From NCBI RefSeq assembly GCF_003313335.1, contig NZ_QMHP01000010.1, positions 64,997 through 128,996 on the forward strand: a stretch of DNA of 64,000 nucleotides, read 5' to 3'. The DNA comes from Pedobacter zeaxanthinifaciens (GTDB lineage: Bacteria; Bacteroidota; Bacteroidia; Sphingobacteriales; Sphingobacteriaceae). The position numbers were made by a program, and so were the translations under genes. This document shows, piece after piece, positions 17,595-26,494 of this stretch. The notes under the pieces are model-generated. The model had not been told where the DNA came from. It saw only the letters and a list, made by a program, of their open reading frames with translations, and made no database searches. The stretch's first letter is position 1, and every line of letters starts with the position of its first letter.

Positions 17595-18029
17595 ATGAAA
17601 AAAAGTGCTATTGTAGGTTTAATTACCATTGCCATTTGCATTGGTTTTTTGGTGAGCTTAAATGCTGAAACCGATTCTTATTCCAACTTTAAGGAAGCCG
17701 CAAAATCAGAGCGTGAAGAACACGTAATGGGCTACTGGGAGAAAGAAAAAGGCATGTATTACGATGCTTTAAAAGATCCTAACCATTTTGCATTTTACAT
17801 GAAAGATGAAAATGGCGCTATCAACAAAGTAGTACTTAATGGTTCAAAGCCTCAGGATTTTGAACGTTCTGAAAAATTAGTACTGATTGGAAAAATGCAG
17901 AACGATACTTTCTACGCCTCTAAAATATTAATGAAATGCCCTTCTAAGTACAACGACAATATGGTTGAAGTGAATAAGGATGGCAGTGTGAAAGAGCCTA
18001 CTAAAAACGTAAAAGAATCAAAATCTTAA
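17595..18029 (+). CDS. ccmE: CcmE heme chaperone, Cys-type (CxxxY) variant
   Basis: A 144-residue periplasmic heme chaperone with one N-terminal membrane anchor (residues about 5-22) and an OB-fold-like core ending in LIGKMQNDTFYASKILMKC. In classical CcmE the heme is covalently bound to His in HxxxY. Here the aligned segment reads KCPSKY, so Cys115 takes the His position and Tyr119 is kept. CxxxY CcmE variants are known from some sulfate reducers and archaea. The gene overlaps ccmF by one base. The family call rests on context, length and the motif. Confidence 0.88.
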   Translation: MKKSAIVGLITIAICIGFLVSLNAETDSYSNFKEAAKSEREEHVMGYWEKEKGMYYDALKDPNHFAFYMKDENGAINKVVLNGSKPQDFERSEKLVLIGKMQNDTFYASKILMKCPSKYNDNMVEVNKDGSVKEPTKNVKESKS

Positions 18030-20491
18030 TGGATATACAGTTTATTGGAGAGAACCTCCTTCCGGGCAAAATTGGCCAGTTTTTCATCGTACTTTCGTTT
18101 GCTGCGTCATTACTTGCTACCATTGCCTACTTTTTTGCAACAAGCAACAAAAACCTCGAAGATAAATCGTGGGTAAAAATAGGCAGGCTTGCATTTTGGA
18201 TTAACGGAATGAGTATCATTGGTATTGGTGTTACGCTGTTTTATCTGATATTAAACCATTATAACGAGTATCATTACGTTTACTCCCACTCTTCCAAAGA
18301 ACTTCCGGTTTATTACATTGTTTCTGCCTTTTGGCAAGGTCAGGAAGGTAGTTTTTGGCTATGGTCTTTTTGGCAAACACTACTTGGTGTCATCTTAATT
18401 TGGAAAGCGAAATCTTGGGAAAACGGCGTAATGACTATCGTTGCATTATCTCAAACCTTCCTAGCCTCTATGCTTTTAGGGGTAGATATTTTGGGGATTA
18501 GAGTTGGTTCATCTCCGTTTATCTTATTAAGAGACGCTGTAAATTTAAAGGAAATGGCACCTATTTTTGCCGATCCTGAAAACTATAAAAACTACCTAAG
18601 TTTCATTACCGACGGCCGCGGTTTAAATCCATTACTGCAAAACTACTGGATGGTAATTCACCCTCCTACCCTATTTTTAGGTTTCGCTAGTATGATTGTA
18701 CCTTTTGCTTATGGCATTGCCGCATTGTGGCAAAAACGCTATAAAGATTGGGTTAAACCTGTACTACCTTGGGTTTCCTTCGCTGTAATGATTTTGGGAA
18801 CTGGTATTATCATGGGTTCATTTTGGGCTTACGAAGCGCTTAACTTCGGTGGCTTTTGGGCTTGGGATCCGGTGGAAAATGCCTCAATCATCCCTTGGTT
18901 AACCTTAATTGGTGGCTTACACGTAATTATTGCTTACAAAAACACTGGTCATGCCTACTTCACTGCAATGGCACTTACATTGGTGAGTTTCATTTTGGTA
19001 TTGTATGCTTCTTTCTTAACTAGAAGTGGAATTTTAGGAGAAACTTCTGTACACTCCTTTACCGATTTAGGGATGTTCGGACAGTTAATTTCCTATATCG
19101 TAGTGTTCTTGTTCCTTGCGGTGTTTTTTATTGTATGGAGATGGAAAGAACTACCAATTACGCACAAAGATGAAGAAACGTATTCTCGTGAATTCTGGAT
19201 GTTCATCGGTGCTTTAGTAGTAACTGTTTCTTGTATACACATCATTTTTGCTACCTCTGGACCCGTATTCAATAAAATTTTCGGCACTAATAATGTTCCT
19301 AAAGATTTAAAATACTACAACCAGTGGCAAGCACCGTTTGCAGTGCTAATCACTTTAATTTCGGGTTTTTCGCAATTTTTAAAGTACAAAAGAACCGATC
19401 CACGCAAATTCTACAGCAGCTTAATTTCTTCGGTGGTTTTCGCACTGGTAATTACAGGCGCTTTCGTTTGGATCAGCGGTATCTACACCAACTTAATGTA
19501 CATCATTTTAACCTTCAGCTGTATTTTCGCTGTGTTGGCAAATGCCAGGTTACTTACTGGAGCATTCACTAAAAAAGGCAGCAAACTTGCTGGGTCGGCC
19601 ATTGCCCACATCGGCTTTGCCCTTTTGTTAGTTGGCGCATTAGTTTCGGCTGCAACGAGCAATCCAATTTCTATTAACGAAACTAATTTCATTCCTGTTA
19701 AGGATTTCGAAAAAGCTGCTAAACCTGGTGAAAACATCATGCTGTACAAAAATGAGCCTAAGCAAATGGGCAAGTACACCGTAACGTATATCAGCGATAC
19801 TACCATTCAGCCAAACACTTACTATCGTCTTAATTTTAAAGTGATAGATCAGGCTAGTGGTAAAATAAAAGAGGATTTCACAGTAAATCCTAGCATTCAG
19901 GAAAACGACAGAATGGGTTTAATTGCTTCTCCTGACACCAAACATTACCTATTACGTGACATATATACTCACATTACAAGCGCTGCTCAAAAGAAAGAGG
20001 AACACGCAGAGCATGAAGGACATACAGAGGATGAAAATTACAAGGCTCCTCGCATTGTGAAAGTTGCCGCAGGTGACACGCTTCATGTGAGTAGCGGAAT
20101 TTTGACTGTTAAAAACTTGAACAATAAACCTGTTGTTAAGGATTTAAAAGTAGATAAAGAAGATTTAGCAGTTAGCTTACCTATCGAAATTAATGTGAGT
20201 GGTAAAATGTATAACTTGGAGCCTCTATTCTTAATCAAAGGAAACAACACATTTGATTTTGCCCGTAAAAACGATGAGTTAGGCATTAGAGTTAGGTTTA
20301 CAAAAATTATCCCAGAGGAGAATAAATTTGAACTTCAAATTTTTGAGAAACCGCAGCAAGCTAAAGATTGGGTGGTGTTCAAATCAATTGAATTTCCTTT
20401 CATCAACTTATATTGGATGGGTACCATTGTGATGGTAGTTGGTTTCTTAATTTCGATTTTTAGAAGGAAAAAAGAAATAAAGCTAGATTAA
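18029..20491 (+). CDS. ccmF: Cytochrome c maturation protein CcmF
   Basis: An 820-residue membrane protein of the CcmF/CcsA heme-handling family with about 15 helices. The WWD heme-binding segment is GGFWAWDPVENAS near residue 280, and GQEGSFWLWSFW and VIHPPTLFLGF are also conserved. A large periplasmic domain (about 540-780) is followed by a last helix. CcmF joins heme from CcmE to the CxxCH motif of apocytochromes. A His/Glu-rich stretch (EEHAEHEGHTEDEN) lies in the periplasmic domain. It overlaps ccmE upstream and the Rossmann gene downstream by 1 bp each. Confidence 0.93.
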   Translation: MDIQFIGENLLPGKIGQFFIVLSFAASLLATIAYFFATSNKNLEDKSWVKIGRLAFWINGMSIIGIGVTLFYLILNHYNEYHYVYSHSSKELPVYYIVSAFWQGQEGSFWLWSFWQTLLGVILIWKAKSWENGVMTIVALSQTFLASMLLGVDILGIRVGSSPFILLRDAVNLKEMAPIFADPENYKNYLSFITDGRGLNPLLQNYWMVIHPPTLFLGFASMIVPFAYGIAALWQKRYKDWVKPVLPWVSFAVMILGTGIIMGSFWAYEALNFGGFWAWDPVENASIIPWLTLIGGLHVIIAYKNTGHAYFTAMALTLVSFILVLYASFLTRSGILGETSVHSFTDLGMFGQLISYIVVFLFLAVFFIVWRWKELPITHKDEETYSREFWMFIGALVVTVSCIHIIFATSGPVFNKIFGTNNVPKDLKYYNQWQAPFAVLITLISGFSQFLKYKRTDPRKFYSSLISSVVFALVITGAFVWISGIYTNLMYIILTFSCIFAVLANARLLTGAFTKKGSKLAGSAIAHIGFALLLVGALVSAATSNPISINETNFIPVKDFEKAAKPGENIMLYKNEPKQMGKYTVTYISDTTIQPNTYYRLNFKVIDQASGKIKEDFTVNPSIQENDRMGLIASPDTKHYLLRDIYTHITSAAQKKEEHAEHEGHTEDENYKAPRIVKVAAGDTLHVSSGILTVKNLNNKPVVKDLKVDKEDLAVSLPIEINVSGKMYNLEPLFLIKGNNTFDFARKNDELGIRVRFTKIIPEENKFELQIFEKPQQAKDWVVFKSIEFPFINLYWMGTIVMVVGFLISIFRRKKEIKLD

Positions 20492-21258
20492 TGGACATTA
20501 AGGTTTCGATCATTGGTTCAGGCAACGTTGCAACTCATTTAAGCAAAGCGCTTAAAAATTCTGGAGCTACATTGCTACATATTTGGTCGCAAAACTTTAA
20601 AAATGCCCAAGCCTTGGCAGCAACTGTTAGCGCAACCGCAGTTGACACTATCAGCCAAATTACTGATGATGGAAGTGACCTGGTCATTATCGCTGTTAAA
20701 GATGATGCCATTACAGAAGTAGCTTCGGCCTTAGTTAACCGAAAAGGTTTGGTGGCACACACTTCAGGTGCGGCTAGCTTAGCTGATTTGAGTCAGCTGC
20801 AAAACTATGGGGTATTTTATCCTTTGCAAACTTTCTCCAAGCATAAAGAGCTTAATTTTAACGAAGTACCAATTTGTTTAGAGGCTAATAACGATGCTAA
20901 TTTCCAACTGCTAAAAAACGTTGCAACTGCCTTGAGTAAAAAGGTTTACGAAGTAGCTACCGATCAAAGGAAAATATTACATCTGGCAGCGGTTTTTGCT
21001 TGCAATTTTCCAAACTACCTATACGGTGTAGCACAGCAATTATTGGCACAGCATCAGCTTAGTTTTGACATTGTTAGGCCACTTATTGCTGAAACAGCGC
21101 ATAAAGTGCAAACCGCCTTACCTACTGAGGTTCAAACCGGTCCCGCAGTGCGTAATGACGAGCAAACCATGGCAAAACATGAAAAATTACTACAAGAAAA
21201 CCCTGATTGGGTAAATATATATCAACTATTAAGCGAGCAGATTAAAAAGAGTAAATAA
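20491..21258 (+). CDS. Rossmann-like DUF2520 protein
   Basis: A 255-residue protein with an N-terminal NADP-type Rossmann fold (VSIIGSGNVATHLSKAL) and a C-terminal all-helical DUF2520 domain. The layout resembles pyrroline-5-carboxylate reductase or 6-phosphogluconate dehydrogenase type enzymes. Function is not established for the family. Its ATG overlaps the ccmF stop by one base, so it is probably co-transcribed with ccmEF, but I see no reason in the sequence to link it to cytochrome maturation. Confidence 0.8.
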   Translation: MDIKVSIIGSGNVATHLSKALKNSGATLLHIWSQNFKNAQALAATVSATAVDTISQITDDGSDLVIIAVKDDAITEVASALVNRKGLVAHTSGAASLADLSQLQNYGVFYPLQTFSKHKELNFNEVPICLEANNDANFQLLKNVATALSKKVYEVATDQRKILHLAAVFACNFPNYLYGVAQQLLAQHQLSFDIVRPLIAETAHKVQTALPTEVQTGPAVRNDEQTMAKHEKLLQENPDWVNIYQLLSEQIKKSK

Positions 21259-21283
21259 TACTGTTTTTTAATTTTTGGCTGCT

Positions 21284-21291
21284 TACTTTTG
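21284..21291 (+). promoter_or_regulatory. -7 element of the ferredoxin gene
   Basis: TACTTTTG matches TAnnTTTG and ends 8 nt before the ferredoxin ATG, giving a very short leader. Confidence 0.5.
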
Positions 21292-21299
21292 CATTAATT

Positions 21300-21632
21300 A
21301 TGAGTATTTTCAAACTAAAGATAAATTTCGAAGAAGAAGGAAAAACACCTGTTGAATTGCCAATTGCAGCTGGTGAAGATGTACTAGATGTGGTTTTAGA
21401 TAACGGAATAAAGTTACAACATAACTGCGGAGGCGTATGCGGATGCAGTACATGCCATATCTATGTAACCAAGGGAATGGATAACATCCAGGAAATTTCA
21501 GAAAAAGAAGAAGACTTTGTAGATCGTGCAGTTAGACCAAAAATTACATCGCGACTAGCTTGCCAATGTGTGGTTTTAGATGGAGATATCGAAATTACAA
21601 TTCCAGATCAGTCTGGATTTTTAGGACACTAA
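21300..21632 (+). CDS. fdx: [2Fe-2S] ferredoxin, ISC/adrenodoxin type
   Basis: A 110-residue electron carrier. Cluster ligands follow the adrenodoxin pattern C-x5-C-x2-C (Cys43, Cys49, Cys52) plus Cys88 in LACQC. Extra cysteines at 47 and 90 are also present. It closes with ITIPDQSGFLGH. This type supplies electrons for Fe-S cluster assembly. iscX follows 118 bp downstream, supporting an Fe-S role. Confidence 0.9.
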   Translation: MSIFKLKINFEEEGKTPVELPIAAGEDVLDVVLDNGIKLQHNCGGVCGCSTCHIYVTKGMDNIQEISEKEEDFVDRAVRPKITSRLACQCVVLDGDIEITIPDQSGFLGH

Positions 21633-21637
21633 GCGAT

Positions 21638-21720
21638 TACGATTTTAGATTTACAAATTACGATTACTTTGGCAGTTCCAAAAATCAGTTAACCGATTAA
21701 ACTAATCAACTGTTACCCTA
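21638..21720. repeat. Tandem words (acgattttagatttac) between fdx and iscX
   Basis: Near-repeats of acgat/tta, followed by gttaaccgattaaactaatcaactg, fill the spacer. They match the reverse complement of the words ahead of ccmB and the words ahead of ychF. Confidence 0.5.
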
Positions 21721-21750
21721 CTTTAAACATTCAAACTTTACAACATTAAC

Positions 21751-21993
21751 ATGAACAACGATAAATTTGCATTGCCTATCCACTGGAACGATTACGAGGA
21801 TATTGCCCTTGAACTTTACGAAAAATTCGGTGATGAATTTGACGAGGCAAAAATCTACAGAATCAGATTCACTGAATTGCTTGAATGGGTTTTAACACTT
21901 CCAAACTTTGCCGGAACTAGGGAAGAGTGTAACGAAGGGCATTTGGAGCAAATCCAATCTGCTTGGGTTTACGAGTGGAGAGATAACCAATAA
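21751..21993 (+). CDS. iscX: Fe-S assembly protein IscX
   Basis: An 80-residue acidic protein of the IscX (YfhJ) family. It has the conserved HWNDYEDIALELYEKFGDEFD and FTELLEWVLTLPNF regions and ends in WVYEWRDNQ. IscX binds IscS and iron and modulates cluster assembly, in E. coli from the end of the isc operon. Here it follows fdx, whereas iscS lies 11 kb upstream and hscA 33 kb downstream. Slightly longer than E. coli IscX (66 residues). Confidence 0.88.
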   Translation: MNNDKFALPIHWNDYEDIALELYEKFGDEFDEAKIYRIRFTELLEWVLTLPNFAGTREECNEGHLEQIQSAWVYEWRDNQ

Positions 21994-22078
21994 TTATTTA
22001 AGGATCAGGAAATAGGCTTTAGTAGCTCATTTAGCTTAAAGCTAAAGTAATCGACTAGTTAGCCAATGAATATTTTTT

Positions 22079-22603
22079 ATGCTTCAAAACCTTAAAAATA
22101 TTACCACCTTTATTTTTGATGTGGATGGTGTGCTTACCAACGGCACAGTAATAGCTACCGAAACTGGCGAACTACTCCGATCTTTCAATATTAAAGATGG
22201 ATACGCACTTCAATTAGCGGCAAAGAAAGGCTATCACATTTGTATTATTTCTGGAGGCAAAGGCGTGGCTATGAATAAACGTTTTGAAGGTTTAGGCGTA
22301 GCCGATGTTTTCTTAGGAGTGAGCAATAAAATTGAAGTGTTCCACAACTATCTTCAACAAAAGGGACTATCATCTACTGAAGTGCTGTACATGGGCGATG
22401 ATATTCCGGATTTGGAAGTTATGAAATTAGTGGGCATTGCTACTTGCCCTGCTGATGCTGTTGACGAAATTAAAGCCGTAGCCCACTACATCTCACCAAA
22501 AAATGGCGGTGAAGCTGCTGCCCGAGATGTGATTGAAAAGGTGCTTAAAGTACGTGGCGATTGGAATGGAAACATTCCCTCAGCTGCCGAAGCAAGTAAG
22601 TAG
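22079..22603 (+). CDS. kdsC: KdsC-type HAD phosphatase
   Basis: A 174-residue HAD-superfamily phosphatase of the KdsC group (no cap domain). The nucleophile motif is FDVDGVLTNG (Asp14, Asp16), with IISGG and the acid motif MGDDIPDLEVM also present. KdsC removes phosphate from 3-deoxy-D-manno-octulosonate 8-phosphate in LPS core synthesis; close paralogues act on other sugar acids. The ATG lies directly after a TTTTTAT stretch. A small palindrome at 22028-22044 sits in the spacer before it. Confidence 0.88.
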   Translation: MLQNLKNITTFIFDVDGVLTNGTVIATETGELLRSFNIKDGYALQLAAKKGYHICIISGGKGVAMNKRFEGLGVADVFLGVSNKIEVFHNYLQQKGLSSTEVLYMGDDIPDLEVMKLVGIATCPADAVDEIKAVAHYISPKNGGEAAARDVIEKVLKVRGDWNGNIPSAAEASK

Positions 22604-22786
22604 TATCAATCAAAGTAGTGGTAAATTAAAACTAGTAACCCTACAAGCATCTGAGTATTTTAGGTTCCCATCAGTAATAAATGCCAACGTAAATGCATTT
22701 AACATTATTTAACCTTTTATATTTCAAAATGGATTAAACCTAATCCAAGTTTTACCATCCAAAAAGAAACGTAAAACAATATAAAC

Positions 22787-23194
22787 ATGAAAAAATTAAT
22801 GATGATTTGCGGGCTATTATTTGGTATGGTGGCTTTCGCTCAAGCACAAGATGGTGGCCGTCCAATGGGTGGACCAGGTGGAAGAATGGGTATGGATCCG
22901 GAAGCTAGGGTAAAACAACTAGATGAAAAACTAAAATTGAGCGCTGATCAAAAAACTAAATTAACTGCTATTTTCACTGAACAAGCAGAAGCGCAGAAAA
23001 AAGCTCGTGAAGAAGCGCAAGGTGGCGGCGATAGAAAGGCGATGATGGAAAAAATGCAAAAAATGAGAGCTGATTTAGAGACCAAAATTACATCGGTTTT
23101 AACCGAAGATCAGAAAAAAACTTATACAGCGATGCTTGAAGAGCAAAAAGCTGAAATGCAAAAAAGAATGGAAGAGCGCAGAGGTGGCAACTAA
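22787..23194 (+). CDS. Secreted Spy/CpxP-like helical protein
   Basis: A 135-residue protein with a signal peptide (MKKLMMICGLLFGMVAFAQA). A Gly/Pro/Met-rich stretch follows, then a long charged helical region with repeated Lys-Ala-Glu-Met. The part around VKQLDEKLKLSADQKTKL and LTEDQKKTY resembles the LTxxQ motifs of Spy/CpxP periplasmic chaperones. The resemblance is inference; the family is known for envelope stress and metal response. It ends 24 bp before a good terminator. Confidence 0.65.
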   Translation: MKKLMMICGLLFGMVAFAQAQDGGRPMGGPGGRMGMDPEARVKQLDEKLKLSADQKTKLTAIFTEQAEAQKKAREEAQGGGDRKAMMEKMQKMRADLETKITSVLTEDQKKTYTAMLEEQKAEMQKRMEERRGGN

Positions 23195-23217
23195 TTTACC
23201 CACTAAAATTTTATATT

Positions 23218-23247
23218 AGCAAAAGCGGCAAATTAGCCGCTTTTGCT
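23218..23247 (+). terminator. Intrinsic terminator after the Spy-like gene
   Basis: AGCAAAAGCGGC (23218-23229) and GCCGCTTTTGCT (23236-23247) are perfectly complementary with a 6-nt loop and are followed by atttttg. Confidence 0.85.
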
Positions 23248-23270
23248 ATTTTTGTACAAATTTGTATCAA

Positions 23271-23840
23271 ATGTTAAAGCTTAGCCTTCCAGTTATTCTC
23301 GCTTCGAAATCCCCACGCCGGCATGAATTGTTAAACTTAATGGGACTTGATTTTTCCGTTGAGTTGAAAGATGTTGACGAAAGCTTTCCCGCTGAATTAA
23401 GTCCAGCGGAGATTGCAGTTTACATCGCTGAAAAAAAAGCTAGTGCTTTTGAAGGAAATCCGAATGCGATAGTAATTACTGCTGATACTATAGTAGCCAT
23501 TAACGGCGAAATACTAGGAAAACCTAGCGACCACGCTGAGGCTAGAAGCATGTTGAACAAACTTTCGGGCAGCACACATGAAGTTTTCACAGGCGTAAGC
23601 ATCAACCACAAAGGAAAACTAAGTTCATTTTACGATCGCACAGAAGTTTTTTGCAGAAAGATTAACCACGACGAAATTGAACATTACATCAACAACTTCC
23701 AACCATTTGACAAAGCTGGAAGTTATGGCATACAAGATTGGTTTGGACTTACCGTTGTTGAAAAAATAGTGGGGTCTTACACCAATGTAATGGGATTGCC
23801 TACCGAAAAACTATATCAGTACTTATTAAAGATTAGCTAG
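23271..23840 (+). CDS. maf: Maf-like nucleotide pyrophosphatase
   Basis: A 189-residue Maf/Ham1-related nucleoside-triphosphate pyrophosphatase. It has the N-terminal ILASKSPRRHELL phosphate-binding motif, ITADTIVAING and GKPSDHAEARSML, and ends YTNVMGLPTEKLYQYL. Maf proteins hydrolyse dTTP/UTP or modified nucleotides and affect septum formation when overproduced. I chose ATG at 23271; an in-frame TTG at 23262 is possible. Its 3' end overlaps the convergent membrane gene by 8 bp. Confidence 0.9.
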   Translation: MLKLSLPVILASKSPRRHELLNLMGLDFSVELKDVDESFPAELSPAEIAVYIAEKKASAFEGNPNAIVITADTIVAINGEILGKPSDHAEARSMLNKLSGSTHEVFTGVSINHKGKLSSFYDRTEVFCRKINHDEIEHYINNFQPFDKAGSYGIQDWFGLTVVEKIVGSYTNVMGLPTEKLYQYLLKIS

Positions 23841-24237
23841 CCAAAGTTGGCTTTTTCACGCTAAACAATAATAAAACGCTGCCTATTAGCAAAATAATCC
23901 AGCCCCATTCAAAGTGAATTGTTTTGCCTAACAAGTTATCAGCTATTTTGAAATTGAAGTAATGTGTTGATTTAAAATATACGGCTACTGCCATTAAGAT
24001 TACCCAGCCAAACATCACCCTTGTTAATATTTTAAATGCCCTTAACTGCCTAACAAAAAAACTCAATCCCATTAATGCCACCAAAGCATAGGTAATTAGA
24101 AATAGCCTAACATCTGTTTTATATAGTGTCCAACTTACCAACTTAAAAATAATCTGAACCTGAAGTATTGGACAAAAAGCGGCAATTAGCAACAAAAACA
24201 GCCCTATTAAGGCCATCGGTTTATTTACAACTAGCAT
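23833..24237 (-). CDS. Hypothetical four-helix membrane protein
   Basis: A 134-residue protein with four hydrophobic helices (about residues 7-29, 45-62, 72-88 and 108-126). No catalytic motif is visible and I do not recognise the family. The 3' end overlaps the end of maf by 8 bp on the opposite strand. It lies downstream of the histidine kinase on the same strand with an 17-bp gap, so the two are probably co-transcribed. Confidence 0.6.
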   Translation of the reverse strand: MLVVNKPMALIGLFLLLIAAFCPILQVQIIFKLVSWTLYKTDVRLFLITYALVALMGLSFFVRQLRAFKILTRVMFGWVILMAVAVYFKSTHYFNFKIADNLLGKTIHFEWGWIILLIGSVLLLFSVKKPTLAS

Positions 24238-24254
24238 AATAAAAAGTTAAAGCG

Positions 24255-26102
24255 CTAACTTAAGGAAATTGATTGAGCTTTGCTATGATGTGCTATAATT
24301 TTTGGAGCCCATTTCCTGATTACCTCCTCAATTTCGGCCGGTTTAAAAGGCTTTGCGATGAAATCTTGCATGCCGGCTTCTAGGCACTTATCCCTGCCGT
24401 CGCCCAGGGCATTTGCCGTTAAAGCTATTACCACGGGATATTCATACACACGATAATGCTTTCTAATTTCAGTGGTAGCAACTGTACCATCCATAATGGG
24501 CATTTGCATATCCATGAAAATCAAATCAAAATCTTCCTGCTTTACAATTTCAAGCGCCAGCTGCCCGTTCGAGGCCTTTTTACAAGAATAACCCAATTTA
24601 CTTAGCGTCTTAGTAATCAGCATCAGGTTCACCTCATTATCGTCAACGGCCAAAATCCTCAAAGGGTAAGATCCCGAAAGTTCTTGATCCAAGATATGTT
24701 GTTCTCTTTCTACAGGAGCCGGCTTCACCTTCCTGGTTTGAAACATTTCCTTTGTAACGATGTAGAATGTAAATACAGAGCCTATGCCTACTTCACTACT
24801 TACTTTTACCTTCCCAGACATCATTGAAATAAGGTTATAAGCAATGTTTAAACCTAGTCCCGTACCGCCATATTTACGAACGCTGGTTTGATCCACTTGC
24901 ACAAAGGGCTTAAACAACAACTTAATCCTTTCTTCCGCAATTCCTATCCCCGTATCTTTAATGCTGAAACCCAAACGTATATTTCCGTTATCCTCTTTGT
25001 CGATTACCTTACACTCCAAGCTAATATTTCCTTTATTGGTAAACTTGTGCGCATTGCTCAAAAAGTTCAACAAAACCTGTTTCAGACGGAAGGCATCCGC
25101 ATATACCAATTCTGGTACAGCTTCATCAACAGTAAAATTAACCCTCAGCTGGTCGTTAGATTTTGGGAAACCATCAAAAACTTCAGCTATAAGCCTCCTA
25201 ACATCAACAGAAGTTTGGTTCAACTGAATTTTTCCAGCTTCTATCTTCGAAAAATCAAGCACATCATTTACTATGCGCAATAAAGCTTCCGCACTATTAT
25301 GAATTGTTTTCGCATAGTCTTTTTGCTCCTCAGTTAAAGCGCCTTGTAAAAGCAAGTTCGACATTCCTAGTACACCATTCATCGGTGTCCGTATTTCGTG
25401 ACTGATCATTGCCAAATACTCTGATTTGGCGTTATTAGCTAACTGGGCAGCCAATTTAGCGTTGGAGATTTCTTTTTCGTGAGCAATTTGCTTTTCAAGC
25501 GACTTTCTTGATCGGTAATAAATCAGCGTATTCATTGCCAAGATCAAAATCCCTATGCCAATTACCAAATATGCTAATTGCTGGTGCATTTTGGCATTTT
25601 GTTGACTTTTAGCGTGTAAGTCTTCCGTATCAGCCTTAACAAATGGATAAAGCAAACGCTGCGTAACTACAACTTCGCCAAAATTTCTCGGTACTGCCGG
25701 AAAAATACCAGTTTCTAGCAGTAACTCTAGCTGCCTTTTATAGAAACTTTCCTCGTTTTCTAAGCTCGCCAGTACTACTTTAGCATCGCTCTTGTAATTT
25801 TCACTTTCTTCTAAATACTGCGCTAAAAATGCCTTATTTTTTGATAATGAATTCAGGTAAGATTTGAGGCTATCGATTTTGGTAGAATCAGCACTGGCAA
25901 TTTGAAGGTAAGCATGACTACACTGCTCCAAGTTTCTATTGAGTGCAACAAGAGATGCCAACTGCTGTTCTTTTTGACTTAGATAGTTAGCATTGTCTCT
26001 ATTGGCAATCAGCAAGTAAATGCCTGCACCTATTAACACTAAAATGAGCAACAACTTTATAGCAAAGTTTGCAAGTAACTGTTTCAACGCTGGTGAGCCC
26101 AT
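24255..26102 (-). CDS. Hybrid sensor histidine kinase / response regulator
   Basis: A 615-residue membrane hybrid kinase. Two helices (about 11-33 and 176-196) flank a roughly 140-residue periplasmic sensor that is predicted all-helical, then a short linker. The HisKA H-box is SHEIRTPMNG with His235. The ATPase domain has NAHKFTN and GTGLGLNIA. A C-terminal receiver domain starts ILAVDDNEVN, with phospho-acceptor Asp531 in FMDMQMPIMDG, and ends IAKPFKP. No separate output domain or partner regulator is nearby, so phosphorelay must continue elsewhere. Ligand unknown. Confidence 0.9.
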   Translation of the reverse strand: MGSPALKQLLANFAIKLLLILVLIGAGIYLLIANRDNANYLSQKEQQLASLVALNRNLEQCSHAYLQIASADSTKIDSLKSYLNSLSKNKAFLAQYLEESENYKSDAKVVLASLENEESFYKRQLELLLETGIFPAVPRNFGEVVVTQRLLYPFVKADTEDLHAKSQQNAKMHQQLAYLVIGIGILILAMNTLIYYRSRKSLEKQIAHEKEISNAKLAAQLANNAKSEYLAMISHEIRTPMNGVLGMSNLLLQGALTEEQKDYAKTIHNSAEALLRIVNDVLDFSKIEAGKIQLNQTSVDVRRLIAEVFDGFPKSNDQLRVNFTVDEAVPELVYADAFRLKQVLLNFLSNAHKFTNKGNISLECKVIDKEDNGNIRLGFSIKDTGIGIAEERIKLLFKPFVQVDQTSVRKYGGTGLGLNIAYNLISMMSGKVKVSSEVGIGSVFTFYIVTKEMFQTRKVKPAPVEREQHILDQELSGSYPLRILAVDDNEVNLMLITKTLSKLGYSCKKASNGQLALEIVKQEDFDLIFMDMQMPIMDGTVATTEIRKHYRVYEYPVVIALTANALGDGRDKCLEAGMQDFIAKPFKPAEIEEVIRKWAPKIIAHHSKAQSISLS

Positions 26103-26135
26103 TTTTATTTATCGATAGCTAAGGTTAGGAAAAAA

Positions 26136-26471
26136 TTAGCTCTGATTATCGATACCCATTTTTTCAGCAAAATGAGCACAGTAATCTCGCAAATCTTCCA
26201 CAATATTTGTTTCACCTGTAGCCCTCAAAAAGGTATCTCCCATAGTTTGCAACGTTTCATAGAAAAAACGTTTCATTTCGTCCACAGGCATGTCTTTAGT
26301 CCACAAATCAATTCTCATTGAGTTTTTATAATTATGGTCCCAAAGGGCTAAAATCATTGCTTTAGCGGCTACTTTCTCCGCATTTTGCGAATCTGTAGAT
26401 TCCCAAAGCAAATTTTCAGGTACATTTTTCTCATCTAGCTCAACTGTAATCTTGATCTCAGCTTTTTTCAT
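26136..26471 (-). CDS. gldC: Gliding motility protein GldC
   Basis: A 111-residue soluble protein matching GldC: KKAEIKITVELDEKNVPENLLW at the start and DLRDYCAHFAEKMGI at the end. GldC is found with the gliding/type IX secretion genes in Bacteroidota but is also kept in non-gliding species; its biochemical role is not established. ATG at 26471 was chosen; the open frame upstream to 26570 overlaps the neighbouring gene's coding region. Transcribed with the upstream membrane protein and DEAD-box helicase. Confidence 0.88.
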   Translation of the reverse strand: MKKAEIKITVELDEKNVPENLLWESTDSQNAEKVAAKAMILALWDHNYKNSMRIDLWTKDMPVDEMKRFFYETLQTMGDTFLRATGETNIVEDLRDYCAHFAEKMGIDNQS

Positions 26472-26494
26472 CTTATTATAATGGTTATTTTGTT

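Noticed and set aside
24255..26102. Split kinase or pseudogene
   Set aside because: All kinase and receiver motifs are in one uninterrupted frame.
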